Below are positions 49,795 through 58,947 of a stretch of 64,000 bases of DNA, one piece after another (the first letter of the stretch is position 1; each line of letters starts with the position of its first letter). The stretch is from Bradyrhizobium sp. BRP22. GTDB taxonomy: Bacteria > Pseudomonadota > Alphaproteobacteria > Rhizobiales > Xanthobacteraceae. Location: NCBI RefSeq assembly GCF_020194175.1, contig NZ_JADYVX010000031.1, positions 33,081-97,080 of the forward strand, in the 5' to 3' direction. A program made the position numbers and the translations under genes. Below the pieces are notes generated by a model, which ran no database searches, was not told where the DNA came from, and saw only the letters and a program-made list of their open reading frames with translations.

Positions 49795-51612
49795 ATGAAT
49801 GCAGAACGCGCCCAGCTTGGCGCTGGTACTCCTTCCGAGACTTCCGAACCCGAAACCTCCGAACCGGGGTCCCCGGGTGCGGCGCAGTGGCTCGAAGCGT
49901 TGACGGAGGCGCCCGCCGCCGACCCTGCGTCGTCACAGGACCAACTCCTCGCTGGTTGGGCTGCCGCAGAGGGGCAAGGCGAACACGAGGATCGGCAAGA
50001 GGCGGTGCGTCGAACGACGGCTTGGCGGGAGGCGGGCGATCTCGATGAGCCGCTCGATCTATCGTCCCTGTCCCTGACCGCCTTGTCGGCCCCCCTTCTG
50101 CCTGAGCTGCGGCGCCTGAACGTCAATAACAATCAGCTCACCAGCCTACCTGAGCTTCCAGCCGATCTGCAGCGGCTCAGTGCCAGCAACAATCGCCTGA
50201 CCAGCTTGCCCGAACTTCCAGCCGGGCTCCGGCGGCTCTACGCTGTCAGCAACGGGCTGACCAGCCTGCCCGCAGATCTGCCGCCCGGGCTTCGGCGCCT
50301 GAACGTCGATAACAACCAGCTGACGAGTCTGCCCGGCACTCTTCCGGCAACACTTCAGGAGCTGGATGCCAGCGGCAACCGGCTGACCAGCCTGCCCGAG
50401 CTTCCAGCGGGGCTCCACCGCCTGAACGTCGACTACAATCAGCTGACCGATTTGCCCGAGCCTCTTCCGGTCGAGCTCGAATGGCTCAGCGCCACCAACA
50501 ACCAGCTGACCAGCTTGCCCGACCCAGTCCCTGCCGAGCTGCTATGGCTCGGCGCCAGCAACAATCAGCTGACCCGTGTGCCCGAGACCTTGCTGACGCA
50601 GCTCGGCCGCGAGTCCAGCGTTGATCTGGAAAATAACCCGCTGCCCGAGTGGTTGCAGACCAATCTGCTGACAGCCGTGCACGCCGGGGACTATGCCGGA
50701 CCGCAGATCTTTTTGCCTATGGGCCAGGTAGCGGTCGAAATTCAGCCGCGGCCCTTGCATGAGGTTGTCGCGGACTGGCTCGAGGGCGACCCGCAGATGG
50801 TGGCTGCCTGGGAGGGGTTCGCTCGAGAGCCGGGAGCTCAGCACTATGCACGCTTCCTCGACAGGCTCCGTGGCACCGTGAACTATGGCAATGATGCGTT
50901 CCGGCACGCGGTGGGCGACGATCTGCGTCAGGCGGCGGCGAGGCCGCGATTGCGCGAGCAGTATTTCGCACAGGCCGTCGGTGCGAGCGAGAGCTGCGAG
51001 GATCGCATCACTTTGACTTGGAATGGCATGCAGACCGCGCGCCTGAACGCTGATGTCAAGGACGGGACCTATGACGGCCGGCTCGACGAACTGCTCCAGC
51101 AGGGCCGTGTGATGTTCCGCTTGGAGGCGCTGGACCGGATCGCGCGCGAGACGGTAAACTCGCTCCGCCGCGCCGACCCGGACGCCGAGATCGACGAGGT
51201 CGAAGTCTATCTTGCCTACCAGACTCAGCTGCGCGACCGCTTGGAGCTGCGGCACGTCGCGCCGGACATGCGCTTCTTGAACGTCTCTCACGTGAGCGAA
51301 CAAGACATTGCCAGGGCTGCGAGATCGGTGCGGGACCAGGAGGCCACAGGATTCAGGGACTATTTGCTAACGCGCTGGCAACCTTGGGAGACGGTGCTGC
51401 GGCGCATCAGGCCCGAAATGGAGGACCGGCTCGTCAATGCGATGGGCGAGGAGTTTCAAACTCGCCTGGATCGGGGTCTTGCCGAGCGCGGCTTGACAGG
51501 CGACCCCGATGCCGAGCGGGAGCTCGGAGCCCAGATTCGCAGCGACATCGCCCGCGACATCAATGGTGAGCTGACGCGCGATGTGCTCAGACCGTATGGC
51601 CTCGAGCCGTGA
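49795..51612 (+). CDS. nopM: NopM-like type III effector, LRR-NEL E3 ubiquitin ligase
   Basis: The 605-residue product belongs to the IpaH/SspH/NopM effectors. Residues 1-95 form a Ser/Glu-rich secretion region; 100-290 hold about nine leucine-rich repeats of the 20-residue type (LxxLxVNNNQLTSLPELP); the C-terminal half is the NEL ubiquitin ligase domain with the catalytic Cys401 in the CED motif and the QTARL segment behind it. Such proteins are injected into plant cells and ubiquitinate host targets, which changes defence and nodulation. A tts box lies 300 bp upstream. Gene and catalytic residue are intact. I use the name for the family; which of several NopM paralogues it is cannot be said. 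Confidence 0.93.
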   Translation: MNAERAQLGAGTPSETSEPETSEPGSPGAAQWLEALTEAPAADPASSQDQLLAGWAAAEGQGEHEDRQEAVRRTTAWREAGDLDEPLDLSSLSLTALSAPLLPELRRLNVNNNQLTSLPELPADLQRLSASNNRLTSLPELPAGLRRLYAVSNGLTSLPADLPPGLRRLNVDNNQLTSLPGTLPATLQELDASGNRLTSLPELPAGLHRLNVDYNQLTDLPEPLPVELEWLSATNNQLTSLPDPVPAELLWLGASNNQLTRVPETLLTQLGRESSVDLENNPLPEWLQTNLLTAVHAGDYAGPQIFLPMGQVAVEIQPRPLHEVVADWLEGDPQMVAAWEGFAREPGAQHYARFLDRLRGTVNYGNDAFRHAVGDDLRQAAARPRLREQYFAQAVGASESCEDRITLTWNGMQTARLNADVKDGTYDGRLDELLQQGRVMFRLEALDRIARETVNSLRRADPDAEIDEVEVYLAYQTQLRDRLELRHVAPDMRFLNVSHVSEQDIARAARSVRDQEATGFRDYLLTRWQPWETVLRRIRPEMEDRLVNAMGEEFQTRLDRGLAERGLTGDPDAERELGAQIRSDIARDINGELTRDVLRPYGLEP

Positions 51613-52220
51613 AGCGCCCGTTCACGCGAGTACTCGTCAATCGCTGATTCCACTCGGCCGTCGCCGCGCTCGATTGTGCGATCAAGTTGAGAGATATGTC
51701 TGCCTGACAGCTCCGCCGCAGCAAACCCGAGCTAACCGACCGTGTGCCCCAATATCGCCATGCTCAAGAAGACCGGGATGGCGGAAGCCGCCCTGAAAAA
51801 CGCTTGCTGGTGAGGCGCGCTGCCGCGGATCCTGAGACCTGGTTCGATGCCGGAATGATGGAGTGGAATGACATGGCCCGAAGTCCTGTTCTCCGGAGGG
51901 ACGGCTTACTTAACAGCAGCACCTCATTGCGGCGCATCGAACGGTGCGAGAGACAACTAAACGAACTCGCCGGCGGCTCTGATATGCGCGCAATTCAGCT
52001 GACGGATATTGTCCGACCGCAACAGCGCTCCCTAGCACTAGGGAGCAACAACGGAGCACAAATGGGTAGTGCTGCGCACGTCTTGCGGAACGCAAAATGG
52101 GCTCGTGCAATAGCGTTTGGTACTGTCCAAAAGCAAACGCACCTGACGTCTGGTAGCAGCCAAGCTGTTGCGAGTACGACATTGGCCCGCAAAACGCGCG
52201 GAGCGGTCTTTTGCGTCGCA
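51613..52220. other. Stretch between the NopM-like gene and the fixR promoter
   Basis: Six hundred bases without a recognised gene; a frame at 51744-52253 has no family likeness and runs into the fixR promoter. In B. japonicum the upstream activation region for RegR lies just before the fixR promoter, so its equivalent may be near 52150-52215, but I did not identify it. Confidence 0.35.
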
Positions 52221-52237
52221 GTGGCCCAAATCCTGCA
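52221..52237 (+). promoter_or_regulatory. Sigma-54 promoter (-24/-12) of fixR-nifA
   Basis: TGGCCCAAATCCTGCA has GG at 52223-52224 and GC at 52235-52236, exactly ten bases apart, as sigma-54 requires. It lies 41 bp before the fixR start. In B. japonicum the same place has overlapping sigma-54 and sigma-70 promoters used by NifA and RegR. Confidence 0.75.
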
Positions 52238-52277
52238 TCGCGTTCGCGATTGAGGGCAAGAGAATGAGAGGCGCGTT

Positions 52278-53114
52278 TTGAGTCTCGATCTGAGAAACCA
52301 CGATGCAGTCGCCGGCCCATCGTCGGCGAACGAGGTGAGCTGTCCGTTTCACACCGACAGAGCCCGCATCGAGCAGGGAGAACGGAAGACGCTGGTGCTG
52401 ACAGGGGCGTCGCGCGGCATCGGTCACGCCACCGGAAAGTTGTTTTCGGATGCGGGCTGGCGCATCATCTCTTGCGCGCGCCGGCCGTTTGATGGTCGGC
52501 AGTGTCCCTGGGAGGCAGGTGCCGACAACCATGTCCCGGTCGACCTCAGCGACCATCGCATGCTGCCGCGCGCCATCGCCGAGATTAAGGAGCGCCTCGC
52601 CGGCGCACCATTGCACGCCTTGATCAACAATGCTGGCATTTCGCCGAAGACGCCAAATGGCACACGACTGACGTCTTTGACGACGTCAGTTGAAACCTGG
52701 ATGAAAGTGTTCCACCTCAACCTGGTGGCGCCGATCCTGCTCGCGCAAGGCCTGTTTGACGAGCTGAAAGCAGCGTCAGGATCAATTGTCAATGTGACCT
52801 CGATCGCAGGCTCGCGGGTGCACCCGTTTGCCGGCAGCGCCTATGCGACCTCGAAAGCTGCGCTCGCCTGTCTCACGCGCGAAATGGCGCACGACTATGC
52901 ACCGCATGGCATTCGCGTCAATGCGATCGCGCCCGGCGAGATCAAGACGGACATTTTGTCGCCGAACACGGAAGCGCGCCTTGTACCAAATATCCCGCTG
53001 CGGAGAGTGGGCACGCCCGAAGAAGTCGCGAAGGTCATCTTCTTCCTATGCTCGGATGCAGCAAGTTATGTCACGGGCACCGAGGTGCCGATCAATGGTG
53101 GCCAACACCTGTGA
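52278..53114 (+). CDS. fixR: FixR, short-chain dehydrogenase encoded before nifA
   Basis: The 278-residue product is a short-chain dehydrogenase/reductase: TGASRGIGHA cofactor loop, NNAGISP, the catalytic set Ser (VTSIAGS) with Tyr and Lys in YATSKAA, and the C-terminal YVTGTEVPINGGQ. Length equals that of B. japonicum FixR. Its substrate is unknown and it is dispensable for fixation in B. japonicum; its main known value is to carry the promoter for nifA. The start used (MSLDLRN) leaves a 40-residue extension before the Rossmann fold, as in FixR. It is 225 bp upstream of nifA. Confidence 0.94.
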   Translation: MSLDLRNHDAVAGPSSANEVSCPFHTDRARIEQGERKTLVLTGASRGIGHATGKLFSDAGWRIISCARRPFDGRQCPWEAGADNHVPVDLSDHRMLPRAIAEIKERLAGAPLHALINNAGISPKTPNGTRLTSLTTSVETWMKVFHLNLVAPILLAQGLFDELKAASGSIVNVTSIAGSRVHPFAGSAYATSKAALACLTREMAHDYAPHGIRVNAIAPGEIKTDILSPNTEARLVPNIPLRRVGTPEEVAKVIFFLCSDAASYVTGTEVPINGGQHL

Positions 53115-53339
53115 CTTTTTGAAGCTGGAGCAAGACCAATCGCAGCTGATTTGACCTACATCAACCCAACTCCTGCTCCTCATGAATCCGCGGGGCGAAG
53201 CGCAGAGAAGTAGCAGATCAAAGCGCTGTGAATTGTATGTCGTGAATTTAATGTCGTGCGGCGCTGCAAGTTATCTTCGTGCCATGTAAGAGAGTTATCT
53301 CTTGCGGTCACCTGAAATTGGCGCGAGATTGAGGAAGAC

Positions 53340-55154
53340 ATGCAACCCAATATTCGTAAATCCGAACAGGGCGCCAGGGAGGATCACAACAACGGAGACG
53401 TCGTCATGCTGCATATCCCCTCCGTATGCGAAAGGCATAACTCAGACTCCGAGACCGACCACGCGGCCCCTATCGTGCCATCGCACGAGAGCGCGATCAT
53501 GGGCATCTTCGAAATATCGAAAGTGCTCACCGCCCCCTGCCGGCTCGAAGTCACGCTGGCCAACGTCGTCGATCTTCTGCAATCGTTTGTGCAGATGCGA
53601 CACGGTATCGTCTCTCTGTTCCACGATGATGGCGTGCCGGAGATTACCGTGGGCGCCGGCTGGAGCGAAGGCAGCGACGAGCGCTACCGGATGCGCCTGC
53701 CGCAGAAGGCGCTGCAGGAGATCGTGGCGTCGGACATGCCGCTCGTCGCGGAAAACGTAGCAGTGCATTCGGCCTTCAGTGCTGCGGACATTGAGGCGCT
53801 CGAGGCCTCCGACGAGGTGCGAGTGTCGTTCATCGGCGTCCCCATCCGTATCGATGCGAATGTCGTCGGCACGCTGACGATCGACCGAATTCTGGACGAC
53901 GCCTCCAGCGTCCGGCTCGACCACGACGCACGGCTGCTCACCATGATCGCCAACCTCGTGGGGCAGACGGTGAAGCTGCATCGGCTGTTCGCGTCTGACC
54001 GCGAGCGGCTGATGGCGGAGAAGGACCGCCTGCAAAAGCAACTGTGTGAGCTCAAGCAGCCAGCACGGGAGCGCAAGAAGGTCCATGTCGAGGGCATCAT
54101 TGGGGATAGCCCGGCGCTGCGGGAGCTGCTCGAAAAGATCGCGGTGGTGGCCAAATCAAACAGCACGGTGCTGTTGCGCGGCGAGTCCGGTACCGGAAAG
54201 GAGCTGGTCGCCAAGGCGATTCATGAGCGATCAGCGCGCGCCAAGCGTCCGTTCATAAAGCTCAACTGCGCGGCGCTCCCTGAGACGGTACTGGAATCCG
54301 AATTGTTCGGCCACGAGAAGGGTGCCTTTACCAGCGCGTTCAGCTCCCGCAAGGGCCGCTTCGAGCTCGCCGACAAGGGGACGCTATTTCTGGACGAGAT
54401 CGGCGAGATTTCGGCCGCGTTCCAGGCAAAGTTACTGCGCGTGCTGCAGGAGCAGGAATTCGAGCGCGTCGGCGGCAACCAGACCGTTAAGGTCGACGTT
54501 CGCGTGATTGCCGCCACCAATAAGAACCTGGAGGAGGCGGTGGCAAGAAAGGAGTTCCGCGCCGACCTCTATTACCGTATCAGCGTGGTTCCCTTGCTGC
54601 TGCCGCCGTTGCGCGAAAGGCGCGGTGATATTCCGCTGCTCGCCACCGAGTTCCTCAGAAAGTTTAACGGCGAGAACGACCGTAACCTCGCCTTCGATAG
54701 CAGTGCGATTGAAGTGCTGATGAACTGCGGTTTTCCCGGAAATGTGCGCGAGCTTGAGAATTGCGTGCAGCGGACCGCGACCCTTGCACCTGGACCATCG
54801 ATCGTAAGAGACGACTTTGCCTGCTGCCACGGCCAGTGCCTTTCCGCAATGCTGTGGAAAACCGGATCGGACGAGGTGGCGCCGCGGCCGATCGTGCCAG
54901 TGCCGATTAAGCCTGCCACGCCGCCGGCTGATGCGGCTATTCCGGTCCCGCCTTTCGGCGGCGACCTGGCTCCGTTGGCACCAGCCGGCGCATCCCTCGT
55001 AGGTGGTGCGAAGATCACAGATCGCGAGCGTGTCATCGCGGCCATGGAAAGGTCCGGCTGGGTGCAGGCGAAGGCCGCGCGCCTGCTTGGGCTGACACCG
55101 CGCCAGATTGGCTACGCCTTGAGGAAATACGGTGTCGAGATCAAGCGTTTCTAA
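53340..55154 (+). CDS. nifA: NifA, sigma-54-dependent activator of nitrogen fixation genes
   Basis: Domains: GAF (residues 60-215), linker, AAA+ (253-480) with Walker A GESGTGKE (281-288), the sigma-54 contact loop GAFTSA (328-333, Ser where most have Gly) and Walker B LFLDEIGE, an inter-domain linker with Cys475, Cys495/496 and Cys500 that makes rhizobial NifA oxygen-sensitive, and a Fis-type helix-turn-helix (575-600). It activates nif and fix promoters at low oxygen. The frame of 604 codons starts at 53340; a second start at 53406 (MLHIPSV, with a GGAG site) matches the N-terminus I recall for the B. japonicum protein and may be the real one. It is transcribed with fixR. Confidence 0.97.
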   Translation: MQPNIRKSEQGAREDHNNGDVVMLHIPSVCERHNSDSETDHAAPIVPSHESAIMGIFEISKVLTAPCRLEVTLANVVDLLQSFVQMRHGIVSLFHDDGVPEITVGAGWSEGSDERYRMRLPQKALQEIVASDMPLVAENVAVHSAFSAADIEALEASDEVRVSFIGVPIRIDANVVGTLTIDRILDDASSVRLDHDARLLTMIANLVGQTVKLHRLFASDRERLMAEKDRLQKQLCELKQPARERKKVHVEGIIGDSPALRELLEKIAVVAKSNSTVLLRGESGTGKELVAKAIHERSARAKRPFIKLNCAALPETVLESELFGHEKGAFTSAFSSRKGRFELADKGTLFLDEIGEISAAFQAKLLRVLQEQEFERVGGNQTVKVDVRVIAATNKNLEEAVARKEFRADLYYRISVVPLLLPPLRERRGDIPLLATEFLRKFNGENDRNLAFDSSAIEVLMNCGFPGNVRELENCVQRTATLAPGPSIVRDDFACCHGQCLSAMLWKTGSDEVAPRPIVPVPIKPATPPADAAIPVPPFGGDLAPLAPAGASLVGGAKITDRERVIAAMERSGWVQAKAARLLGLTPRQIGYALRKYGVEIKRF

Positions 55155-55503
55155 AAGGACTTGGCGCGCGTCGGGAGCGTGACCATCGCCGGCGCGGCCG
55201 CTGCCATCACTACGGCGTGAGTAATGTCGCAATCACCATCAGCTCACGCCGGATTACAGTCTGCGAGATCGTCGACCGCGTTCAATGCCAAGCCAGCGTC
55301 CGGCTCATGTCGGCAACCACCGCGCGCTGCGAGCGTGCCAAGGGAACGCCGTGTACCTGATGGTCGCAGGCGCCGCCGCAAACTTGTTAAGATACCGCGC
55401 TTGCTCCTGGTGATGCGAAAGCCTCGTCGGCTGCAAAATCAGCTCAAGCCTTCTTCCTTATGGCGGTATCCCGAGGAAACGGATCCGTTTTGGGCTACCC
55501 GCT

Positions 55504-55517
55504 TTGATCCAGATCAA
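55504..55517. promoter_or_regulatory. Perfect FixK/FNR-type box upstream of fixA
   Basis: TTGATCCAGATCAA is a perfect palindrome of the FixK/FNR consensus TTGAT-N4-ATCAA. It lies about 140 bp before the sigma-54 promoter of fixA and 350 bp behind nifA. FixK proteins act at low oxygen. No gene other than fixA lies near on the right. Confidence 0.6.
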
Positions 55518-55544
55518 CGATAAATTAAGCCGCGCGAGCCGAGC

Positions 55545-55560
55545 TGTCGTAGTCACGACC
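55545..55560 (+). promoter_or_regulatory. Imperfect NifA upstream activator site of fixA
   Basis: TGT-N10-ACC differs in one base from the NifA site TGT-N10-ACA and lies about 95 bp before the -24 box, the usual distance. Confidence 0.4.
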
Positions 55561-55654
55561 AATGTCGCAATTCCGTCGCCGCAAACGTCCGGCGCGGGTG
55601 AGATGACGCTTCCCAAAAGCGTTGTATCGCTGCCTGCTGTTGGAATTCGCGCAG

Positions 55655-55670
55655 TGGTACGACACTTGCT
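55655..55670 (+). promoter_or_regulatory. Sigma-54 promoter (-24/-12) of fixA
   Basis: TGGTACGACACTTGCT has GG (55656-55657) and GC (55668-55669) ten bases apart and the favoured TTGC at -12. It is 39 bp before the fixA start, so the transcript would begin near 55681. Confidence 0.85.
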
Positions 55671-55708
55671 GTTCTCTTCGCCAGCCATTGCAACGTCTGG
55701 AGAAGCAT

Positions 55709-56551
55709 ATGCACAACGTCGTCTGCATCAAGCAGGTCCCCGACTCCGCGCAGATCCGCGTGCACCCCGTGACCAACACGATCATGCGTCAGGGCGTGCC
55801 GACCATCATAAATCCATACGACCTCTTCGCGCTCGAGGCCGCGCTTGAGCTGCGCGATAAATTCGGCGGCGAGATCACCGTCCTTACGATGGGGCCGCCG
55901 TCGGCCGAGGACTCGTTACGCAAAGCGCTCACCTTTGGCGCCGATCGCGCCGTACTGCTCACCGATCGCTGCTTCGCGGGCGCCGATACGCTGGCGACGA
56001 GTTACGCACTGGCGACCGCCATCCGCAAAATCGGCAAGGAATATGGCCCGCCGGACCTCATCTTCACCGGTAAGCAGACCATCGACGGTGACACCGCTCA
56101 AGTTGGGCCCGGCCTCGCGAAGCGGTTAGGTGTGCTGCAGCTCACCTACGTTGCCAAGATCAGGGCCTTGGATATTGCCGCACGCACAGTCGAAGCGGAA
56201 CGGCGCTCCGAAGGTGGCGTGCAGGTGCTCCGCACCAAGCTGCCGTGTCTCATCACCATGCTCGAGGCAACCAACCAGATTCGCCGCGGCGCCATGGCGG
56301 ACGCGTTGCGTGCGGCCCGGGCGCCGATCGAGAAGTGGAGCGCGCAGCAGGCTGGCGTCGAGGATATCTCCAAATGCGGTCTGAAGGGCTCGCCGACTGT
56401 CGTTAAGCGTGTATTCGCGCCGACCGCGCGCGCTGAGAAGGCGGTGCTGGTAGAAGCCGCCGAGGAGCCGGCCGAAGCATTGATCGACGCGATTTTCAAA
56501 CGCCAGCCCAAGCTTGAGACCGATCTTGCGGCACTGGCCCGCGATGCCTGA
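55709..56551 (+). CDS. fixA: FixA, electron transfer flavoprotein beta subunit homologue
   Basis: The 280-residue product is an ETF-beta family protein: MHNVVCIKQVPDS, the DLFALEAALELRD segment, FTGKQTIDGDTAQVGPGLA and LPCLITMLEATNQIR. FixA works with FixB, FixC and FixX to raise electrons from NADH to the potential needed by nitrogenase, by electron bifurcation. The start at 55709 has an AGGAG-like site (TGGAGAAGC) and follows the sigma-54 promoter. The gene is intact, but its partners behind it are broken, so it depends on fixBCX copies elsewhere, as in B. japonicum where fixA also stands apart. Confidence 0.95.
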   Translation: MHNVVCIKQVPDSAQIRVHPVTNTIMRQGVPTIINPYDLFALEAALELRDKFGGEITVLTMGPPSAEDSLRKALTFGADRAVLLTDRCFAGADTLATSYALATAIRKIGKEYGPPDLIFTGKQTIDGDTAQVGPGLAKRLGVLQLTYVAKIRALDIAARTVEAERRSEGGVQVLRTKLPCLITMLEATNQIRRGAMADALRAARAPIEKWSAQQAGVEDISKCGLKGSPTVVKRVFAPTARAEKAVLVEAAEEPAEALIDAIFKRQPKLETDLAALARDA

Positions 56552-56568
56552 TCTGAAGAGTCTCGATG

Positions 56569-56970
56569 ATGAGCGACCTGACAAGAGCTCCCGCATCACC
56601 TGTAGGAGGCGCCGGCAACGCCTGTCTGGGTCTTCATCAAACTGGAGCGAGACTAGTGCAATCAGTCCCTTTGGAGCCGAAGCTGAAAGTTGATCCCACG
56701 CGGGTCGTGATCGGTCCGCAGACAAAGGCAACGCGCAGCGCCCGAGGTGGAACTCTGCCACGGCGCCGACCTTCTATCTGGTTGCGACAACATGCTCGCA
56801 GATGGCCGCAGCGAGTCCGACACCAAGGCCTTGACCGGTTTTGTCAACACCTCCGAGCCGGACATCCTGTTGTTGGGGAGCACGATCTTGGTCGTGATCC
56901 CGCCGCCCCGTCGTCCCCTGCGGGCGACCGCGTTGCAATCGAGGGTACGTTTGAGAACATGCGCCATTGA
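56569..56970 (+). pseudogene. fixB: fixB remnant (ETF alpha-like), heavily decayed
   Basis: Right after fixA three short pieces in different frames resemble FixB: VWVFIKLERD near 56610 (the FixB N-terminal core is VWVFIEQERG), a piece like HGADLLSGCDNMLADG, and TKALTGFVNTSEPDILLLGS near 56830, which is almost identical to the conserved FixB segment. The whole covers 400 bp where an intact gene needs about 1.1 kb; the FAD-binding C-terminal half is absent. It cannot be functional. Confidence 0.75.
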
Positions 56971-56985
56971 AAAAGGGAGAGGCCC

Positions 56986-58274
56986 ATGATCGAAGAGAGG
57001 TTTGATGCGATCGTGGTTGGCGCCGGAATGGCCGGCAACGCGGCGGCCCTGAGCATGGCTAAGCGCGGCATGAAGGTGCTGCAGCTCGAGCGCGGCGAAT
57101 ATTCCGGATCAAAGAATGTGCAGGGTGCAGTTGTTGATGCGGACATCGTTGAGCAATTGACGCCAGAATTCCACGAGAATGCCCCTTCGAGCGCCTTGTC
57201 GAGCAACGCTTTTGGATAATGGAAAGCCATTCCCATATCGGGCTGCGCTACCGCTTCAACGATTGCAACCACGAGCGACCGAACCGGTACATCGTTATCC
57301 GATCCCAATTCGACAAATGGTTCTCGTGCAAGGTGAAGGAGGCCGGCGCCACCGTCTTGTGCCAGACTACCGTTACGGAGCTCGCGCAGAACCGCCGTGG
57401 CCGCGTCATTGGTGTGCGTACCGACCGGCAGGACGGCATCATCCGCGCCGATGTCGTGGTGCTCGCCGAGGGCGTCAATGGCTTGCTCGGAACGTGTGCG
57501 GGCTTGCGCGAGCGGCCGACGCCCGAGCAAGTTGCGCTGGAAGTGAAGGAAATGCACCTGTTGCCGCGCGAGACCATCGAAAACCGTTTCGGCATCAAGC
57601 GCGACGAAGGGATCGTGATCGAGGCGACGGGCACCATCTCGGACGGGATGACTGGTATGGGTTTCATCTATGCGAACCGGGAGTGCATCTCACTGGGCAT
57701 CGGCTGCCTCGTCTCCGATCTCCAGCGAACAGGCGAAACGCCTTACGGGCTGCTGGACCGCTTCAAGCGTCATCCCTCGGTGGTGCCACTCATCGACGGC
57801 TCAGAGCTCAACGAATATTCCGCGCACCTCATCCCGAAACGCGGCTACAACACCATACCCCAGCTCTACGGCAATGGTTGGGTGGTGATCGGCGATGCCG
57901 CCGAACTCGACAGTACGAGCCAACGCGGGCGTTTGAACGTTGCGATGATCTCTGGGAAAATTGCCGCGGAGGCGATCTTTCGTGTGAAGTCGCGCGGCGG
58001 CCGCTGCACGTCGAATAGCTTATCGTTGTACAAGAAGCTGCTGAATGAGGCGTATCAGGATCTAAATAAGAAAGATATTCCGGCGCTGATGCATACCCAG
58101 CCGGACAACTTGCTCCTTACCTATCCGCAGCTTGTCTCCAAAGCGATCCAGAACTTCGCTCGCGTTGCCGGTGGGCGAGTGGCGGAGGAGACGAACGCGC
58201 AATCAAGGTCCTCAGGCGATGTGTGGTCATGGATCGGACTGTTCGGCGATGGGTTCCGCTTCCCGCGCGCCTGA
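56986..58274 (+). pseudogene. fixC: fixC with a frameshift (ETF:quinone oxidoreductase-like)
   Basis: The first frame (56986-57219) starts with the FAD-binding GAGMAGNAAALSMAKRG and KNVQGAVVDADIVEQL. At about 57190 one base is missing; the second frame carries on with the expected FixC sequence (NHERPNRYIVIRSQFDKWF, VVVLAEGVNGLLG, GWVVIGDAAEL) to the stop at 58274. Together they equal a FixC of about 430 residues. The middle part is well kept, so the loss is recent. The C-terminal 40 residues also differ from the FixC that I remember. Unless a rare frameshift repairs it, no full FixC is made. Confidence 0.88.
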
Positions 58275-58319
58275 CGTAAGAGTAGTACCTTTAGCGAAAA
58301 CATGGACGCCAGAATAGGA

Positions 58320-58600
58320 ACTTCGAGGAGTCGGTTGCGCATTTGCGACAAGCTGTTCCATAGCCGGTATTTTGGCCGTCGTCGAACGCGTGTACATCGA
58401 AAGGGGCGACGTCACGAGAGGCCGCCAGTGCGTCGGTCGCTCCTGTTGAGAGCTGCTGCCACGCCGCTATTGTCAAACATCAAGGTCATGCGGACCGGAC
58501 CGCTGACTGTCGCATCGCATGCGGCCCTCCGGATCGGCGAGCCCACCTACGAGGTCGGCCGTCAAGAACTCAGCGCACACAAAATCGGCTCTACGCTTTA
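58320..58600 (+). pseudogene. Probable fixX remnant
   Basis: In the place where fixX would follow fixC, a frame reads CDKLFHSRYF near 58345, comparable with the FixX start (xEDKLYQNRYLVD). A shifted frame further on has DCRIACG, like the DGCIECG ferredoxin motif. The rest is scrambled. The identification rests mainly on position and one short match. Confidence 0.4.
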
Positions 58601-58640
58601 AATGTTTGGGGCCCGGCAGAAACAGGGCGTCAGGGTAGTG

Positions 58641-58740
58641 TTATGGATGCTCCCTCAACTCCAACCGTGCCGGTGCCTGGCTGATCTTCTCGCAGTCGCG
58701 GCAGGAGAACTTCTCTCCGCACCGTCTCGATTTGGTTGAT
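58641..58740 (-). pseudogene. Small IS66 tnpC fragment
   Basis: About 100 bp resemble the zinc-binding part of the complete IS66 tnpC at 45066-45160: the minus strand reads SCRDCEKISQAPA. Only this piece is left. Confidence 0.6.
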
Positions 58741-58947
58741 CCGATCATAGCCGCGCTCCTCGCTTGGGGTGACCCAAACGCGATGACTCTCGTCGAATTG
58801 TCACCCAGTCGACCTTTTGGGTTTGAGTATGTTTCGCGCAAGCGCGTGGCGTTTGCCGCGACGCCTCGCGGCGGATTGAAGCCCAAATGTGGCCACCCGA
58901 AGATGCAGCTCGCTCGGGGCAGATGCAACGAGGCGCTCCGAGAGAGC

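Noticed and set aside
50100..50640. CRISPR-like or microsatellite repeat because of the periodic sequence
   Set aside because: The 60-bp periodicity is the coding sequence of leucine-rich repeats in an intact gene.
50542..51303. Minus-strand frame of 253 codons in the NopM-like gene
   Set aside because: Antisense of the ubiquitin ligase domain.
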